Origin: Hippophae tibetana
Taxonomy: Eukaryota > Streptophyta > Magnoliopsida > Rosales > Elaeagnaceae
Direction: 5' to 3'
Assembly: GCA_037013495.1 (NCBI GenBank)
Contig: CM072812.1
Span: forward strand, 39,677,001 to 39,741,000
DNA length: 64,000 bases
Shown here: positions 1 to 11,399 of the stretch, in pieces
Layout of the letters: each line of letters opens with the position of its first letter
Numbering within the stretch: the stretch's first letter is position 1
Translations under genes and position numbers: made by a program
Notes under the pieces: generated by a model
Seen by the model: the letters and a program-made list of their open reading frames with translations, nothing else
What the model was told of the DNA's origin: nothing
The model's database searches: none

Positions 1-660
1 TTTAATTTAAATTTATGAAATAATTTAATTTTTCTAGGGTTGCATTTTATCTAAATTTATGATGCTTTGATTTTAATTATTTTTGAAAGATTTATAAGAC
101 GTTTGATTTGTTTATTCTATTTTGTGCTTAATGCTTTTGATCATTTATGAATTTTATCAAATGATCTGTGGCACTTAAATAAACTTGGAAGAGACATTTT
201 TGTGTATATTGCTCATAGATAGAATGACATGTATGATGAAGGATAGGAATATACCCTAATTGTATGTGTGACCATTTGAGAACTTAGAATGTAATGAATC
301 TTGGTGAATTTAATTCTCATAGGAATATAGTGAATTAATTTAACGAGGTGTGTTTATACGGAGCTCGGAAGAGATGTATGGATAAAATTAGAAGTTTTCG
401 GTTGACAAATTAAATGTACTAAAGAAAATAACATGATTCGAGTGGATCAATTTGATGAAAAACTACAATCCTAGATTTCTTTTATTTTGTTATTAAACTC
501 TTTTCTTAAATTTATTCCAAATCAACGATCGTTTTGGATAAAATCAGAGAGAAAAAATTTTAGTACTCAACAAACTGTAGTAACAAATCTCCGTGGGAAC
601 GATAACTTACTTATCAAATTTTATTACTTGTGACCGTGTATGCTTACACGTTTTATGTTC
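1..660 (+). repeat. 3' part of a gypsy-type LTR, cut by the window edge
   Basis: Bases 1-115 match the reverse complement of about 55381-55495 with only a handful of differences, so this is a dispersed repeat. Near the right end, at about 588-655, is the string GTGGGAACGATAACTTACTT followed by TTATTACTTGTGACC. This resembles the 3' end seen in the other gypsy LTRs of the window (for example 53730-53800), which fits the U5 end of a plus-strand LTR. No primer-binding site follows, so the internal region is missing or mutated. The left end lies outside the window. Confidence 0.6.
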
Positions 661-839
661 TCCAAAAGAGACAACATCCAACATCCCAGTTCAAAGCTTC
701 TTGAAAAGGCCATTTTTACCAATAACTTTCCTATGTTTATTTTTATGTTATTAGATTAAAAACATAAAAATCTCAAATATCGTGATAGGATGTTTAGGAT
801 TTAATTTAATTTTTAAAAGTTTGAATAATAAATTAAAAA

Positions 840-950
840 CCAAATATATTCCTTACTTAGATCGACCTTGGGAGTATGTATACTTATCATTTTCTACGAA
901 ATGATTCGTGCACTTGCGAGAGTTTTATAAATATAAAACCAAAGTATTGC
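840..950 (+). repeat. second LTR-end-like fragment
   Basis: The stretch GGAGTATGTATACTTATCAT followed by TGATTCGTGCACTTGCGAGAG has the form of a gypsy LTR 3' end: a 'gggantac...cttatcatt' block, then a block ending in 'cacttgcgag'. No matching partner LTR is visible in the window and no primer-binding site follows. It may be an old LTR scrap wedged between the LTR at 1-660 and the copia remnant to its right. Confidence 0.3.
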
Positions 951-959
951 CAGGATTGG

Positions 960-2450
960 CGATACCGGTTTTGTTCATCAAGAGACAGTTAGGAAGATTG
1001 CCTTGAAGTAGTGTCTCCTTTATTGTTTGGTCCTTAACATAACAAAAAGAAGGGCAAAACTCAAAGAAATAATTGCTATCTTAAGCAAACTTTGACACAC
1101 TTAATAGATTTTTGGCTATACTAGGAACTTGCAAGATATTGGACATAAGAAGATTTTTATAAGGCTACAAAGAAGACTAAAAATTGTTAGAGTCTACATG
1201 AGAGATAGGTAAGCCCTTACCAATGCCAATCATGAGAGTTTCAAGACCAATGTAAGTACTAATATTTGCAAGATTCTGAGGATCTGAAGTAACATGATCA
1301 CTAGCACTTAAATCAAGAAACTAGCTTAGATAATTACTTAGAACTAAGGTAAAAGGTAAGCTATATATAGATGTCTAATGTTTTGATGTGAGAAAGGATT
1401 TTGGTGAATAGAATTGAGATGACTTAGGATTGTAGGGAAAACGGGTACGAGAAGGATCTAGTTTCTAGAGCAATTGGATGTATTGCTTGATTGTTATGAT
1501 GAGAAGGATTAGGCATAGATGTAATTTGAGGAGGTCAAGGAAATTGAGAAAATTGAGAGAAGGCCATTTGAGAGGATGGTCCTTGAGAATGTTGAGATAA
1601 AGGCATATTGAACCTCAAAGTTTTTATCAAAATGATACCAACATTTGTCCCTCCAAGTGCCTTATTGTACCACAAAGTTGGCACTAAGGCCTATTATTGT
1701 TATTATATCTACCTCTTTTTTCTCCTTATCTTCCTTTTCCTTTATTTGAGAAAGAATTATCTAAGAAAACAGAGGTTTCCCATTGAATTACAAACTATCC
1801 ATATGTTACGGTAAGGCTTGTTCCTAATCATTTTATGAATTCTAAACAATATTGTGATTCTTCTCAATAGGTTTTTTCATCACTCAAGTTGATATAAGGT
1901 AAAGGATAAATGTTTTCTTTATGTCATCTCTCTATTCTACTCTCATGACTCAACAAGAGAGATTTAGCATCATCAATTGTAACACTCTCAGATATCATTT
2001 TCTTAGTTATAATAGAAAAGATATTATCAAAACTCTCATATAAGCCTCCAAGAACATACATCATTTTTTTTACTTTTGAAACTACATAGCCAAATTAGAA
2101 ATCATTAGTCAAGATCTTGGTCTTTAGCATATATTCATTGATTATGAGACCTCCTTTCCTGAGGTTTTTCAATTCTTATTTGAGTCATATCATATGAGAT
2201 CTTGAATTTGAAGAAAAATACTTTCTGAGTTTGATCCTAACCTCTCTTGTAGTATTGAAACCTAAGACTTATTTTAGGAGATCATCAGTAAAGCAAGACA
2301 TGATCCAACACCCTAGAATCTCATATTTATTTTTCTAGAATTTATAATTGCACTTAAGTGTGCCATTGTGCCACACTAGATGTGGAGGATCTTGAAGAAC
2401 ATAAGAATCTAACTCTAAACCGCATAAAATTTTATGTTTGTGTAGCTTTC
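960..2450 (-). pseudogene. copia gag-protease remnant (element M)
   Basis: Read on the minus strand, the region from about 2450 down to 1900 encodes a degenerate copia gag of the UBN2 type, with recognisable pieces such as KYFSSNSRSHM, LKNLRKGGLIINEYMLK and DDAKSLLLSHESR. About 1330-1270 gives the protease-like piece FLDLSASDHVTSDPQNL, in which the catalytic D(S/T)GAS box is altered. About 1150-1000 gives IAKNLLSVSKFA, typical of the GAG-pre-integrase segment. The order gag, protease, pre-integrase on one strand is correct for copia. Several frameshifts and stops show that it is dead. No LTRs could be assigned, and integrase and RT are absent, perhaps removed when the LTR fragments to the left arrived. 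Confidence 0.7.
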
Positions 2451-2454
2451 ACAC

Positions 2455-2800
2455 AAAAATTGTCACATCCTATCGAAAATATCTAATACAAATTATCAAT
2501 GGATTCTTGGCTAGCGTGAGTAGCTTTCACACTTGTAATCTTGACTCACATTCACATGGAATGCATTTACACTTGCACATTATTGCAATCTTAGCTCACA
2601 TGGGATGCATTCGCAATTGTACATTGTTTTTATCTTAGATCGCATAAGATGCATAACTCTAGCACACATACTGAGTAGCAATACTAGCTTGGTACACATG
2701 TTGTGCACAATATGTAACACCTCCTTTGTGTGCATGTGGCTTACTTCCTGCACTATCAGCGTGGCTGATGTACTGGTGCACATTTGGTGCAATGTCTTTA
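2455..2800. repeat. low-complexity CA-rich imperfect tandem repeat
   Basis: Similar blocks recur: 'tagctttcacac' at about 2443 and 2521, and 'ctcacattcacatggaatgcat', 'ctcacatgggatgcat' and 'tcgcataagatgcat' spaced at about 50-60 bases. The open frames on both strands here follow from the repeat and match no family I recognise. Confidence 0.4.
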
Positions 2801-3299
2801 GCCTAGCTAGAATGTTAATCACTTGGCACATTACTTCCATTAATTTTAACAAATAATGTGCCTAATCCTGTAACTCAAACCTTACACTTTAAAATGAAAA
2901 TGATTGTTTGAATAAAGAGGAAAGGGATTGTTATTTTAGAAATTATTTACTAAAGCTCATAAGAGTTTTGATTTTACTTCAAATTCTAATTCATTGGTTT
3001 GCATGAATGATTAACTGATGAGTGTGTCATGAGTAATTGATTTAATGGATAGGTTTGAGTGTGATCACACTGTAAATATAATTGCAACTAGTCATTATGT
3101 TGAGGGTAAGAAGGTATTTCATAACCTACCCCAAGAAGCCATGAAGCTACCCAGTTGAAATTGCCGGTAAGACCTTGTGCTAAAAGGGCATTGTGTTTCT
3201 TAGCTCACAAACACAAATTTTCAATTATATGGTTAATAAAGGCCAAAGAAAATGCAACTTCCTTTGAATCCTTACAATTATCTTTAAATTATCCAAATA

Positions 3300-3815
3300 A
3301 TGTGTCTATTAATGGTATGGGTTGTAGTGGAGACTTTTCTCTTTATGGGTAATGATGTGGAGCTAACAGTTCAATATGTTAGCTTATCTTTTATTGTAGT
3401 TGAAATATTGGAATCAATGGAACCATTTTTTTGTGTTTTGCATATATCTTACCACGTTACAAATTTAAATAGAAAATCAAGGAAGAGCTTTTTGGTTTAT
3501 TCAATAATGTTGATCAACCATGTTGCTGACATTTCACATCCGTCTAAAAAATTGGGAAGTGCTCTAACATATCATATTGATAAAAAATGTTTAATCAATT
3601 TTATAAATTCCCCTGGAACTTTTTATTTAGGTAGCTCAAACAATCAGTTCACTTGGAACAATAAGAGAATAAGCATGGACTGTATTTTCAAAAGGTTAGA
3701 TGGTGCTATTACTACTCCAAATTGGTTGCATCTTTTTCCAAAGGCAACAATCATAAACCTACCTTGTTTGACCACATACCACCACCTCTCTTACTACATT
3801 TACATGGATACCTAA
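3300..3815 (+). pseudogene. LINE endonuclease domain (C-terminal part)
   Basis: The 171-codon frame ends in a stretch with the order GTFYLGSSNNQFTWNN, MDCIFKRLDGAI, NWLHLFPKATI. This matches the C-terminal part of plant L1 apurinic-type endonucleases, where a 'DLGFxGxxFTWxN' block is followed by 'IxxRLDRxL' and 'WLxxFPxAxVxHLP'. The final SDH catalytic triplet of the family is not preserved: the sequence reads TTYHHL where 'SDHSPL' is expected. The first ~60 codons show no recognisable endonuclease motif. Nicking activity is therefore unlikely. Confidence 0.7.
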
Positions 3816-4201
3816 ACATTATACAAAAAGACCTTTCAGATTTCTAGCTGCTTGTTTATGAGACAAGGACTGTGAACATTTAGTACAAGATTTTTGGCTT
3901 CTACGAGACAATATTTCTAGTAATCTGTCTTAGAAGTTGAAAAATTTGTTCATGGAGCTAGGAAAGGGGAGAAATAAAAAATTTGGTTTTATTCAACAAA
4001 AAATTAGAAATCTAGAATCACATCTTGAAGATTTACATCATGTGGGTATTCGTGGTGATAGAGAAATCGAACATGGACTTACAAAAGAGTAGAATGAATA
4101 GAGATAGGGATCGAAACATGAATTTTTTTGTGTGCCTCAACTTTGGTTAGAAGACGGTTTAATTTCATTCCATCTCTTAAATTATCTAATGACATTATCT
4201 C

Positions 4202-4729
4202 TTGGGACATAAAGGTAATTGGAAACACAACATTCCATCTGATCCATCTTCGTGTACCTACCTAAATGATATATTTCCCAAAATAATTAATGATGAAAAG
4301 AATTCCATGTTGACAAGCATTCCTTCTCATGTTGAAATAAAAAGTGCTATGTGGGATACGCATTCTCTTAAATCTCCTGGACCCGATGGTTTCCAATTGT
4401 TATTTTATAAGAATCTTTGGCACATTGTAGGACCAAAAGTTATAAAAGAGGTACAAGGTATTTTTCATTATTGAGCTTATTTGGAAATGTTTTTCACATT
4501 AAAGGGGGGCTCTTTTGGACATATATCTCCTCAATATGGTTTGAGACAAGGAGGTCTGCTCTTGCCAAATTGTTTTCTCTTTGTTGGAATAAGTTTATCA
4601 AGAATGATTTTAAATGCCGAACAAGAATCCTTTGTGTATATGATCAAAGTTCCTAGGCATGCAAGCCCCATCTCCCACCTTTTTTATGCAAATGATGTGC
4701 TTATATTCTCCACGGCTAATGCCACTTAA
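4202..4729 (+). pseudogene. LINE reverse transcriptase fragment with internal deletion
   Basis: The first frame (4202-4474) contains SPGPDGFQLLFYKNLWHIVG, the conserved start of L1 RT. After a stop and frame change, the second frame (4481-4729) contains GLRQGGLLLPN and PISHLFYANDVLIFS. These correspond to the GLRQGDPLSP box and the FADDxLIF catalytic box. In the family about 130-150 residues separate these blocks, and here most are missing. The catalytic Asp pair is also altered (YAND instead of (Y/F)ADD). The product cannot act as a polymerase. Confidence 0.85.
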
Positions 4730-4919
4730 GTAAAAACCATCAAGACAATCTTAGATCATAATGCCTTTGGTCAGAAAAAATAAACCTCCTGAAGTCAACA
4801 GTGTTCTCCAAAAATATCTCGGTTCACCTACAGACCTAACTAATGTATTTACTAGATATTTTATATGGTGATGAATTAATTTTCTACTTAGGAAATTCTT
4901 TTTCCTATACGAAGACAAG

Positions 4920-5345
4920 AAGAGAGAATTCTAAGGCATACCTAATAAACGGAAAGGTAAATTAGAAGGTTGGAATGCAAAACTGCTATCTCAGGCTGGT
5001 AAAACTTCTTTAATTAAAGCTGTACTATAGAATATTTCAATATATTCCATGTGTACTTTCATATTACTCGGTGGAATATATTATCAATTTGATAGTTTAA
5101 TTAGAAGATTCTGGTGGACTTGAGATATTCATAAAACTTAATAACTTTCACTAGTCACTTGGAAACAAATTTTCCTACTAAAGGACTTTGAGTTTCTTGG
5201 CATAGGAAAATTCGGACATTGTACCTTCTCTTTTATAGAATAATTCTAACCTAGTAGCATCTAGGTCCTTACTTGTTGGATAACAATTATCATCACCTAA
5301 CCACACTACTTTATAGTATAATAATATTCCTACCATCTGCTCGAA
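4920..5345 (+). pseudogene. LINE ORF2 region downstream of RT
   Basis: Frame-shifted plus-strand translation gives GKLEGWNAKLLSQAGKTSLI, then IYSMCTFILLGG and SLIRRFWW. In plant L1 ORF2 proteins the RT is followed by a segment of this form ('KLxxWKAKLLSxAGRxTLIKSV', 'IPxYxMSxFLLP', 'RFWW'). The piece is in the right place and order after the RT fragment. The terminal zf-RVT zinc-binding domain is not seen, because the sequence meets the copia C LTR first. Confidence 0.7.
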
Positions 5346-5363
5346 TTCTTATACTTTTCTACG

Positions 5364-6220
5364 TGGGATGCTTGAAAATAATTCTAAGCGACCAAGCATC
5401 ATATGTTTAACTATTTCATGTGTAGATATTAGACAATGTGGATTGAGAAAACAAGGAAAAAGGCTTGAAACTTGAGTGATGTATTGGAGTTATAGAGCTA
5501 CATAACATGAGGGATTGATCCATCTTTTGAAGGGATCAATCAATCCCCTTATAGGGTTGATCGATCAAACTTCAATCAATCTTAACATAAGTAGGTTTTG
5601 CTAAGAACTGTTATGTTGATATAACAAACTCAATCGATTGAGCCATAGGCCGTTGATCAAGCATTGTAGTGGAGGACTTAAATAATCACAAAACGAAAAA
5701 ATTGGTTATGGGTTTTACAATATTAGGCTCAGTTTTGGTTGGGTATTATTGTAAATGTTCTTTTGGGACGATTTATAGCACCTATTTGTGCCTTAGGACA
5801 TCAAGTGAGTTCATTTGTGTTCTTGAGAAGAGCAAAAAAAGATAGAGGTGGTCTCACCATTGTTGAGGGTTTGAGAACGTTGAAAGGTCTCTTTGACGGC
5901 TTGTTCTTGAATAAGTGTTTATTTTCAAGTATTTACTCCAATTGCATTTGTATTCCCTAATATTGAAGCTAGTGGAAGTCATCTTTATTAGAAGGGTGAA
6001 AAAGTGGGGTAAAATTACCACATTTGTTGAGTCGAACCACTATAAACTTGGTGTGTTCTTTACATTATTATTGCTTTTGTTTCCATTGCTTTTGATATCC
6101 GTTTCATTGCTTGGTTGTGTTGTTGTTGAATTGGTCTTCATTAGGTGGTTTCTTGGAAATTTCTATTATACTTGTAATTGTTCAAGAGTTGCAATATCTA
6201 GGGAGTTCATTTTCACAACA
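5364..6220 (+). repeat. left (5') LTR of copia C
   Basis: The segment aligns by eye with 36520-37244. Shared landmarks are the GATGCTTGAAAA start, AAGCATCA, ACATGAG followed by a GATC-rich stretch, GAACATC(G/A)AGTGGGTTCATT-like text, CTCACCATTGTTGAGGG, and the end ATCTAGGG(A/G)..TTCATTT..CA. The LTR ends in ACA at 6220, directly before a degenerate initiator-Met primer-binding site. The left boundary is set only by where homology fades and may be off by tens of bases. The LTR includes several TGATCGATC-type motifs at about 5510-5660. Confidence 0.7.
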
Positions 6221-6222
6221 AG

Positions 6223-6233
6223 TAGTATCAAAG
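6223..6233 (+). other. primer-binding site of copia C (tRNA-iMet type)
   Basis: TAGTATCAAAG lies three bases after the LTR end. The standard plant copia site complementary to initiator tRNA-Met is TGGTATCAGAG, so two G-to-A changes separate them. Its position between the LTR and the first gag-like codons supports the assignment. Confidence 0.6.
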
Positions 6234-6349
6234 AATTAGACGGCGTGGGTATATTTTGTGGTTGTTGTGTGTGAATTTTATATGTTTGATATAATGAAGT
6301 AAAATTGTGTTCTAGAAACATTTTTAGTTATTGAATATGAGTATAATGG

Positions 6350-6690
6350 AAGAGTAATATGAGAAGTTTTTTAGTTCAACAAAAGGTAGCTTAAGCTTTA
6401 GATAAAAATACAAAGTATCCAGAGGGATTTACGAACTATCAAAGGAAGTTGTTTATGGCTTATAGCTCAATCTTCTTAAACTTGAATGATAATGTTATTC
6501 ATGATTATCAAAGTGCAAAGACTGAAAAGGTGTTATGGAAGAATATGAATGAGATTTATATGCAGATGATGATGTCTCTAAGGTTTTATTTGAAAGAAAA
6601 ATTGTTCAAGTTTTGAATGGATATGTCAAAAGCCTTGGAACCTTTTTTAGAGATTCTCTAATGATTTTTCATTAAGGAGGGTCTTAATGA
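6350..6690 (+). pseudogene. copia C gag, N-terminal part
   Basis: Plus-strand translation with stops gives NYQRKLFMAYSSIFLNLNDNV, then SAKTEKVLWKNMNEIYMQMM and SLRFYLKEKLFKF. The family pattern is 'xLYDNVLxEVxxxxTAKxxWxxLExxYMxKSLxxxLYLKxxLYxLKM', the copia gag (UBN2/DUF4219) core. The frame is lost at about 6670, where CACTA transposon sequence begins. The matching C-terminal gag block resumes on the other side of the transposon at about 12945. Confidence 0.7.
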
Positions 6691-6761
6691 TGAATTTTTT
6701 TTAAGGTGGTATTTAAGTTGAGATTTAAAGTTGATTTTTGGGAAAAATGACTTATAATGAA

Positions 6762-6795
6762 TTTTAAGTCAGTTCGTTGAAAAACTGACTTAAAA
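6762..6795. repeat. 13 bp inverted repeat near the CACTA left end
   Basis: TTTTAAGTCAGTT (6762-6774) is followed after 8 bases by its exact reverse complement AACTGACTTAAAA (6783-6795). CACTA transposons carry short subterminal repeats in both orientations that bind their own TnpA-like protein. This copy fits that idea, but no further copies were clearly seen. Confidence 0.5.
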
Positions 6796-7807
6796 CACGT
6801 AGGATGTAGCTTCGGTTGAAAAGTAGAACCGATGTTACACATAAGACGTAATGTCGGTTTTACATGTCAACCAACGCTACACATGTTTTTATTTTCCTTT
6901 TATCTTCTTTCTCCCTCATCCAAACAAATCACATGTTTCCAGCGCTGTGTAATAAACTCAAAAACCAAACCTATCGACACTCCATCCTCCACTCTTTCTC
7001 ATTTTTTGTCCACCTCCGACCACCAATTTCAACACCATTTAGCGGGTTTTATTACTCTCTAATTTATCTTCTAGATCACCTATTTTTTTAAGAGAAATAC
7101 TCAAAAAAACTAGACCCATTTTCTCAGTTACAAAACATAATATTTTTATTCATTTCCTTCCTTTTGTCACTTCATTTACTCATGTAAGTGTTTCTATGAA
7201 TCTTATGCATTTATTATTCATATTTCTTTATTTTTTGTATATTATATGTATAAATTTATGTATTATGTAGGTTTTGTATTATGTATATTATTATTTTTAT
7301 TATGTAGGTTTTGTATAAATTTTCGTAATAAATTAAATAATTTTGTGATATATTCATAATAAATTTATACATTTATACGTTTAACCTTTTTTATATCATT
7401 ATATTGAGAATGATTGTGATTTATGGTTGGTTTTTAATTTATTTATTTTTGTTAATATGAAATGGGAAAGACATGATTCAACAATATGATGCTCATTAAA
7501 AATTTAGGTTTTAAGTAGTGTAGTTATTTATACGTTTAACCTTTTTTAGAAAATTGTAATATAAATTTTGTTTTATATATCTTAAATTTGAAATCAACTC
7601 AAATGATGTGATATATTATTATTAGTAATTACAATCAATCTCATGTAATTATATTTATGTGTATATATTTGTTATGTCTGGTTTTTATGTATTTATTTTT
7701 ATAAGATATTTTGATAGATATTCTAATAATTAGAGAATTCATAAATAATAATATCTAAAATATATTGGTTGGATACATATTTAATATGCTTAATGTCATT
7801 AATAGAA

Positions 7808-8110
7808 AATGGACAAATCTTGGATGTTAAAGTATAGAATTGAGTAGGACTACATTTCTGAAGTTGAAAGTTTTTTGGAATTTGCTTGTATAAATAGTAA
7901 TAATGAAATTAGTATGATTCGATGCCCATGTGTTAAATGTAAAAATGAATGATTTCATTATGTTGATGAGGTTAAGTATCACCTTATCTGTAGTGGTATT
8001 CTTTTGATTTATAAATGTTGGTATTATCATGGAGAAAATATTGATAATACTCAAGGGGAAGAGATAAATAAGAATATGAGTGGATTATATACATCTTATC
8101 ATAATGTATA
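7808..8110 (+). pseudogene. transposase-associated domain of the CACTA element
   Basis: From an ATG at 7809 the frame reads MDKSWMLKYRIE, then EVESFLEFACINSNNE and IRCPCVKCKNE, followed by a segment ending in YYHGE. This is the classical Transpos_assoc domain ('MDKSWM....Y..GV..FL.FA......IRCPC..C.N....V..HL...GF...Y..W..HGE'). The paired Cys of the PCVKC motif are kept. At least two in-frame stops (after YRIE and after KCKNE) interrupt it. The domain normally sits at the N-terminus of TNP2 transposases, as it does here. Confidence 0.8.
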
Positions 8111-8120
8111 GACAGAAAAT

Positions 8121-9729
8121 ATGTTTCATGGTGTTGAAGATGAACTACGTGAGGATGATCCCGAAACCTTTAAAAATCTTCTAGAAGATTCCAAAATATC
8201 GTTGTATCCAGAGTGCAAGAAATACACTAAAATGTTGGGATTGGTTCATTTGTACAATGTGAAGGCAAAAAATGGTTTTTTTTTACAAGGGATTCACAAA
8301 ATTACTAAATGTACTAATAGATATGTTTCCTAAGGGTATTGAATTACCATCTTCAATGTATGAAGTGAAGAAATCTCTTAGTCGATTTTGCATGGAATAT
8401 CATAAGATTCATGCTTGTCCAAATGATTGCATTCTTTATAGAAAAGAATATAAGACATTTGATAATTATCCAATGTGTAAATAATCGAGATGTGAGCATG
8501 CTACAAATGAGACAACACCTAAGAAAGGCGTGCTCACAAAGGTTATTTGGTACTTTCCTCCAAATCCTCACTTTAAAAGGTTGTTCAAAACTAAAGAGAC
8601 ATCAAAGATGTTGACTTGGCATGCAGATAATCAATTTGATGATAGGGTGCTACGTCATCCTTGTGATTCTTCAAATTGGAAAGTAGTAGATAATTTATCC
8701 CCTCAATTTGCATATGATCTGCACAATCTTTGTCTTGTTATTTTTGTTTATGGAATTAATCCACACAGTTCCCTTAGTAGTACATATAGCTATTGACCAG
8801 TAATTATGGTAATATACAACTTTCCTCCCTGGTTTTGTATGAAAAGAAAATTCATTATGTTAACATTATTGATCTCATAACCAAAAACAACCCAGAATTG
8901 ATATTGATGTATATTTGGAGCCTCTAATAGATGATTTAAATATGTTGTGAAATGATGGTGTAAATGTTTACGATGCAAATAAAGAATAATACTTTAACTT
9001 GATGGGGATCCTTTTATGGACAATTATTGATTGTCCTGGTTGTGATAACTTATCAGGACATGCAACAAAAGGCTATATGGGATGCCCTATTTGTAGTGAT
9101 GGCACTTATGCAACTTATCTTGTTCACAGACGAAAGATGTCTTATAGAAGACATAGAAGATTTTTCCATCTAGACCCAAGTTTAGATATCAAAAGAATCC
9201 ATTCAATAGTGAAGAAGATCATGATCCTATACCAAGACCTTTGCGAGGTGTTGAGATATTAAGGCAATTGAATGCTATAACATTCAAATGATATGGAAAG
9301 ATGAAAAAAAGAATACTCACTAATGGAGGGAAAGTAAAGATGTCAACTAATAAAAGGGATGGAAATGAAAATGTTACTAAATTAGTAGGTCATGGTTGTT
9401 GGAATAAAAAATCAATATTTTGGGAATTACCTTATTTGAAAGACCTACACATTCATCACATCTTAGATGTCATGCACATTGAGAAAAATGTATGTGAGAG
9501 CTTGATTGGTACATTACATAATATACCTGGAAAAATGAAGGATGAAATTAAAGCAAGACATGATTTAAAGAAACTAAGCATACGACCTAGATTGGCACCA
9601 AGGGTGGAAAATAATAAGAATCGAACATACTTGCCACCAATATCATATACAATGTCAACAAAAGAGAAGGATGTGTTTTGTAGATGTTTGGTGGGTGTGA
9701 AATTTTTTATGGTTACTCATCCAACTTAA
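8121..9729 (+). pseudogene. TNP2-type CACTA transposase (Transposase_21), broken
   Basis: Successive frames give the TNP2 blocks in order: FPKGIELPSSMYEVKKSLS, CPNDCILYRKEY, LTWHADN with RHPCDSSNWK, VYGINPHSSLSSTYSY, LLWTIIDCPGCDNLSGHATK with MGCPICSDGT, YRRHRRFFHLD, and then SIFWELPYLKDL with LDVMHIEKNVCESLIGTLH and RTYLPPISYTMSTKEK. All are hallmarks of plant CACTA transposases. Frame changes at about 8330, 8480, 8796, 8990 and 9262 and several stops leave no intact product. The longest clean run is 142 codons at 9301-9729. Confidence 0.9.
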
Positions 9730-10364
9730 GAAATTATGTGTTTATCACCAATAAGAAACTTTATTGATTGAAATCACATGATTGTCATATCTTAATGCAA
9801 TAGTTATTACCAGTTGCTGTTAGATCAATTCTTCCAAAACATGTTTGATTATCAATAATTCATCTTTGTTCATTCTTCAATACAATATGTAAGAAATCTA
9901 TATCAATTGGCAAGTTAAACTCTTTACAGAAAGATGTTGTAGAGAATTTGTGTCTAATTGAAAAATATTATCCTCCTTTTTTATATATATAATGATTCAT
10001 TTGTGTGTTCATTTAGTTCGAGAGGTTCAATTTTATGGTCCTACTTCCTTAAGGTGGATGTATCCTTTTGAGAGATACATGTAAGTCCTTAAAGGATATG
10101 TAAATAATAGAAATCATCATGAATGATGCATGGTGGAACGTTACATTGTTGAAAAGGGCATTGAGTTTTGTTCTAAATACTTTAGTGGTTGCACTGAAAA
10201 TTGGGAATCCTACACACAAGTTATTTTTAGAATGTCACATGATCCAAGTAGGTAACCCTATGCTTGGTGGAAGTAATAAAATGTTTATCGATCGCACTCG
10301 GTGGGAAAAATCACACCGAATCATTTTGGTAAATAATAATGAGGCACAACCGTACATAGAGTAA
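9730..10364 (+). pseudogene. C-terminal TNP2 region (DUF4218-like)
   Basis: Just after the main transposase, translation gives SHDCHILMQ, LPVAVRSILPKHV, HLCSFFNTI and, near 10250, a segment matching the part of TNP2 proteins between the catalytic core and the DUF4216 domain ('LKSHDCHxLMxxLLPVAIRxxLPxxVxxxIxxLCxFFxxI'). The following 'VHLVREV..CGPVxxRWMYPFERYMxxLKGYVRN' block is also traceable at 10000-10100. Stops are frequent. Confidence 0.7.
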
Positions 10365-10620
10365 ATGATGACACGTTCAACCTATAAATGATATCTAATT
10401 GATATATATTTAATAACATTACAGAATGCATTTAAACTTACTAAAGATCGATCCTCGTTATAAAAAAAGGAGGAGAAAAATTGTTATATGATGAACATAA
10501 GCGAGAGCTTATTAATTGGATTTGCAACCATGTAAGTGTCACATACAATAATTCATTAGTACTTCTATATAATGTTTTAAAACTTTGTTTTAAACACATT
10601 TCATGTTTTTATATGCATAG

Positions 10621-11270
10621 ATTCGAGTTGAACTCAACAAACCCAATCATAAAATAACAGAAAGTTTAGAATGGTTTGCACATAGTCTAAAATTTGATGT
10701 CAAATCATATTCTAGTTTCACAATTAATGGATCGAGGTTTACAACTGAAGCAAGGGAAAAATTCCAAGTAAATCAAAATGGTGGTGTGAAGATGGTTGCA
10801 CAAACTATGAAATTTTCCAGTTCAAAAGATAGTAATCATGTACTTTCTGATAGAACATATTATAGTATAATTCAAGAAATTTGGGAACTCGACTATAAGG
10901 TCTTCCATAAAATAGTATTCTTGTGTGAGTGGGTCAAAGATGTTATCAATGTTGGATATAAAATAGATGATTCTGGATTTATCCTTGTAAATTTATCCAA
11001 GATAAGTCACATTGATGATCCTTTCATGTTAACACTTCATGCAAAACAAGTATTTTACATGAGCAATCAAATTAACACAAGATGGTCTGTTATGTTAACG
11101 CTTCCACAAAAAGAGTTCTACCATTGTGATGCTTTATAAGATGATGACATGCTTGATACATTATCCAATATTAGTCATTTCTAAAAAAATTTCCTAATGT
11201 ATGTGATGATCTAGTTGATGATGATGATTCTTCGTCGTGGACTCAAAGTGATTATAAGGAATATATATAT
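10621..11270 (+). pseudogene. DUF4216-like domain of the CACTA element
   Basis: The frame at 10786-11139 contains YYSIIQEIWELDYKVFHKIV, then FLCEWV, DDSGFILVNLSKISHIDDPF and HAKQVFYMSNQINTRWSVML. This is the DUF4216 signature of plant CACTA proteins ('YYGxIxEIxELDYxxFKVxLFKCxW', 'GFTxVDLxxxxYxDDPFILAxQAxQVFY'). The segment before it (10621-10785) carries the usual linker with ESLEWFAHS. An acidic tail with DDDDSSSW follows near 11220. The order transposase then DUF4216 is normal for the superfamily. Confidence 0.85.
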
Positions 11271-11399
11271 ATATACGATCAACAACCTAATTAAACATAA
11301 TGTATATTTTATATTATTCTAATAACTCTTGCATGCTTATATGTTTGGATTTAAAATTGTCAATTAATTTTTATTTTATCATTATTGGTAGATATTTCA

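Larger units (their letters stand above)
3060..5363 (+). mobile_element. degenerate LINE (L1-type non-LTR retrotransposon)
   Basis: Three collinear plus-strand pieces belong to a plant L1-type ORF2: the end of an endonuclease domain (3300-3815), a reverse transcriptase with an internal deletion (4202-4729) and the region after RT (about 4920-5345). The left limit is uncertain and the element lacks a clear 5' end. The right side stops where the left LTR of copia C begins (about 5364), so C may have inserted into or next to this LINE. No poly(A) tail or target duplication was found. It is inactive because of many frame breaks. Confidence 0.75.

Noticed and set aside
2580-2852. 90-codon minus-strand ORF, Met/Cys/His-rich
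   Set aside because: It lies in a CA-rich imperfect tandem repeat, and the opposite strand is equally open. No motif.
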